This document shows positions 13,421 to 15,305 of a DNA stretch of 15,305 nt, piece after piece. The notes beneath the pieces were generated by a model. It worked only from the letters and a program-made list of their open reading frames with translations. It was not told the origin of the DNA and did no database searches. The translations under genes were made by a program, and so were the position numbers. Each line of letters starts with the position of its first letter. Position 1 is the stretch's first letter. This DNA comes from Chloroflexota bacterium (GTDB lineage Bacteria > Chloroflexota > Anaerolineae > B4-G1 > DUEL01), in NCBI GenBank assembly GCA_017743275.1, contig JAGHZG010000005.1, positions 1 to 15,305 on the forward strand, read 5' to 3'.

Positions 13421-15141
13421 TGCTGATGGTCCAGGACCTTCGGGTGACCTTCCTGCTGGACGGAAAGACGGGCCTTCGGGCAGTGGACGGCGTCTCCTTT
13501 GACCTGGCGCCGGGAACGTCCCTGGGAATCGTCGGGGAAACCGGCGCGGGGAAAACAACTATCGCCCGGGCCCTGCTGGGGCTCCATCCCTCCGGGTGCG
13601 TCCAGGGCTCTATCCGCCTGGACGGCCGGGAACTGGTGGGCCTCTCCGAAGAGGCTTGGCGGGCCATCCGCTGGCGCCGCATCGCCCTGGTCCCCCAGTC
13701 GGTGGGGACGGCCCTGGACCCGGTCTACCGGGTCGGGGACCAGATCGCCGAACCGCTGCGCTACCACCTGGGGCTCTCCCCGGCGGAGGCGTGGGGCCGG
13801 TCTCTGGAACTGGCCCGCCGGGTGGGGCTGGAACCCCGTCACCTGCGGGCCTATCCCCACCAACTCTCCGGCGGGGAGAAACAGCGGGCCCTTCTGGCGA
13901 TGGCCCTCAGTTGTGCTCCGGACGTCCTGGTGCTGGACGAGCCGACCAGCGGGCAGGACATGCTCTCCCGTGCCCGCCTGCTGGACCTGCTGGACGCATT
14001 GCGCCGGGAAGGGGGAATGGGCCTGCTGGTCATCTCCCACGACCTGGCCGCCGTCGCCCGCCTGACGGAGCGGGTAGCCGTCCTTTACGCGGGCCAACTG
14101 GTGGAAGTCGGGCCGACGGCGGAGGTCTTCCAGGACCCGCGCCATCCCTACACCTGGGGGCTGCTCCACGCCTACTCGGATATGTCCGCCGCGCGCGACC
14201 TGCGGGGCATCCGCGGCGCGCCCCCGGACCCCGCCAACCCGCCGCCGGGATGCCGCTTCCATCCTCGCTGCACTCAGGCAATAGACCGCTGCCGGCGCGA
14301 AGAGCCGCCGCTGAGAGATATCGGCGGCCGCTGGATCGCCTGCCACCTGGGCGGCCTCCAGACCCTCTTGCGGGCCGAAGGGTTGCGCAAGACCTTCTCC
14401 GTGGACGGCGGAGAACCGGAGGAGCGGGTAGAGGCCGTGCGGGAGGCTACCCTGGACATTCGGGAGGGGGAAGTCGTCGCCCTGGTGGGGGAGACCGGTA
14501 GCGGCAAGACCACCCTGGGCCAGATGCTGGTGGGCCTGCTCCCCCCGGACGGCGGCCGGGTCGTCCTGGAGGGCCGGGAACTGACGGCGGCCAGGGGGAA
14601 GGAGCGCCGGGCGATGATGTCCCGCATCCAGTTGATCCCCCAGGACCCCTTTGACGCCGTCAGCCCCCGCCTGACGGTCGCTGAAATGGTTCGTGAGCCG
14701 CTGGACATCCAGGGCATCGGCACGCCGGAAGAGCGGGAGGCGAAAGTGCGCCAGGCCCTCCGGACGGTGGGCCTGCCCGCCAGCCCCGACTTTCTGGCCC
14801 GCCGGGCTCACGAACTGAGCGGGGGACAACTCCAGCGCGTCGTCCTGGCCCGCGCCCTCGTCCTGGAACCCAAACTCATCGTCGCTGACGAGCCCGTCTC
14901 TATGCTGGACCCCAGCGAGCAGGCGCGGGTCATCAACCTGCTCAAGGAGATTCAGACGGAGCGGGGACTGGCCCTGCTCCTCATCTCCCACGACCTGGCC
15001 CTGGTGCGCAAAATCGCTGACCGCATCCTGGTGATGCATCGGGGACAGATTGTGGAGGAAGGGCCCGGAAATCGCATCGTAACCCGGCCCGAACACGAGC
15101 ATACCCGTATGCTCCTGGAAGCCGCGCCCCGATTGGGGTGA
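13417..15141 (+). CDS. Fused double ATPase of a Dpp/Opp/Nik-type importer (DppD-DppF fusion)
   Basis: 574 residues, two ABC domains in one chain. Domain 1 has Walker A GETGAGKTT (40-48), Q-loop VPQS, signature LSGGEKQRA (150-158), Walker B and D-loop VLVLDEPTSGQD (170-181), and switch His208. Between the domains lies the family's C-terminal cysteine motif: Cys279, Cys285, Cys292, Cys309 (GCRFHPRC...CRREEPPL...WIACH), which binds an iron-sulfur cluster in related Dpp ATPases. Domain 2 has Walker A GETGSGKTT (358-366), signature LSGGQLQRV (467-475), Walker B LIVADEPVSMLD (487-498) and His525. Both sites look active. GGAGG five bases upstream supports the ATG at 13417, which overlaps the permease stop; the in-frame DNA upstream belongs to the permease gene. 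Confidence 0.95.
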   Translation: MMLMVQDLRVTFLLDGKTGLRAVDGVSFDLAPGTSLGIVGETGAGKTTIARALLGLHPSGCVQGSIRLDGRELVGLSEEAWRAIRWRRIALVPQSVGTALDPVYRVGDQIAEPLRYHLGLSPAEAWGRSLELARRVGLEPRHLRAYPHQLSGGEKQRALLAMALSCAPDVLVLDEPTSGQDMLSRARLLDLLDALRREGGMGLLVISHDLAAVARLTERVAVLYAGQLVEVGPTAEVFQDPRHPYTWGLLHAYSDMSAARDLRGIRGAPPDPANPPPGCRFHPRCTQAIDRCRREEPPLRDIGGRWIACHLGGLQTLLRAEGLRKTFSVDGGEPEERVEAVREATLDIREGEVVALVGETGSGKTTLGQMLVGLLPPDGGRVVLEGRELTAARGKERRAMMSRIQLIPQDPFDAVSPRLTVAEMVREPLDIQGIGTPEEREAKVRQALRTVGLPASPDFLARRAHELSGGQLQRVVLARALVLEPKLIVADEPVSMLDPSEQARVINLLKEIQTERGLALLLISHDLALVRKIADRILVMHRGQIVEEGPGNRIVTRPEHEHTRMLLEAAPRLG

Positions 15142-15180
15142 GGAACCTGTAAGCCCAACACCATTCACAAGGAGGCCCAA

Positions 15181-15305
15181 ATGTTTCGCAAAACCTGGCT
15201 ACCTTCTCTTCTCCTGATCCTGTCCCTGACGCTGGCGGCCTGCGGGGCTCCCACGCCCGCGCCATCGCCCACTGCGGCCCCGTCGGTCCAGCCCCTGCCC
15301 ACAGC
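15181..15305 (+). CDS. Lipoprotein, probable substrate-binding protein of the importer (partial)
   Basis: Only the first 41 codons are in the window. MFRKTWLPSLLLILSLTLAACG is a clear lipoprotein signal with lipobox LAAC (Cys21), followed by a Pro/Ala/Thr/Ser-rich tether. AAGGAGG lies five bases before the ATG, and the gene starts 39 nt after the ATPase stop. Its position at the end of a permease-permease-ATPase set makes an SBP_bac_5-type solute receptor the natural reading, but the binding domain itself lies outside the window. Confidence 0.75.
   Translation, partial: MFRKTWLPSLLLILSLTLAACGAPTPAPSPTAAPSVQPLPT

Noticed and set aside
13156..15180. Minus-strand frame of 674 codons opposite the ATPase gene
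   Set aside because: It is antisense to two complete ABC domains and reads as a Gln/Gly/Asp-rich shadow.

Overview
The window is high-GC bacterial chromosome. I place it tentatively in the Chloroflexota (Anaerolineae or a close thermophilic relative). The grounds are the style of the proteins (PIG-L deacetylase of the PHLDDA type, FmdE-family proteins, a TPR/HTH protein, a GH-A lipoprotein) and the many small hairpin cassettes in the intergenic DNA. This is recognition by style, not a phylogenetic result.

Left half (1-5640), minus strand. Reading in the direction of transcription: a good promoter near 5590-5614, rpsO (ribosomal protein S15), a structured 165-nt spacer, pnp (polynucleotide phosphorylase), a dispersed-repeat hairpin, lepB (signal peptidase I), a coiled-coil protein with a C-terminal membrane anchor and hendecad repeats, a 275-nt spacer holding a large nested inverted repeat, and an AI-2E-family membrane protein that runs off the left edge. 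The rpsO-pnp spacer holds two hairpins that compete for one CCTCC segment; one of them masks the pnp ribosome binding site. This looks like an RNA switch for PNPase autoregulation.

Middle (5640-9070), plus strand. First comes a cluster of hairpins, then a short pseudogene in which the start of a BtuF/FecB-like binding protein is joined to the end of a FecE/BtuD-like ATPase. A sigma-70 promoter (TTGCCT-17-TATAAT) drives a TPR protein with a C-terminal helix-turn-helix and, behind it, a small six-cysteine protein. A second three-hairpin cassette leads directly into a glycoside hydrolase lipoprotein and seems to be translated as its N-terminus.

Right half (9067-15305). A PIG-L deacetylase lies on the minus strand, convergent with the hydrolase. 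Diverging from it is what looks like one plus-strand operon: two FmdE-domain proteins, two Opp/Dpp/Nik-type permeases, a fused DppD-DppF double ATPase and the start of a substrate-binding lipoprotein. Its promoter (TTGACA-16-TATAAT) lies inside the first codons of the PIG-L gene. Spacing between the transporter genes is zero or a 4-nt overlap. The pairing of two intracellular metal-binding FmdE proteins with a complete importer suggests uptake and handling of a metal or metal chelate. That is inference; the solute cannot be read from the sequence.
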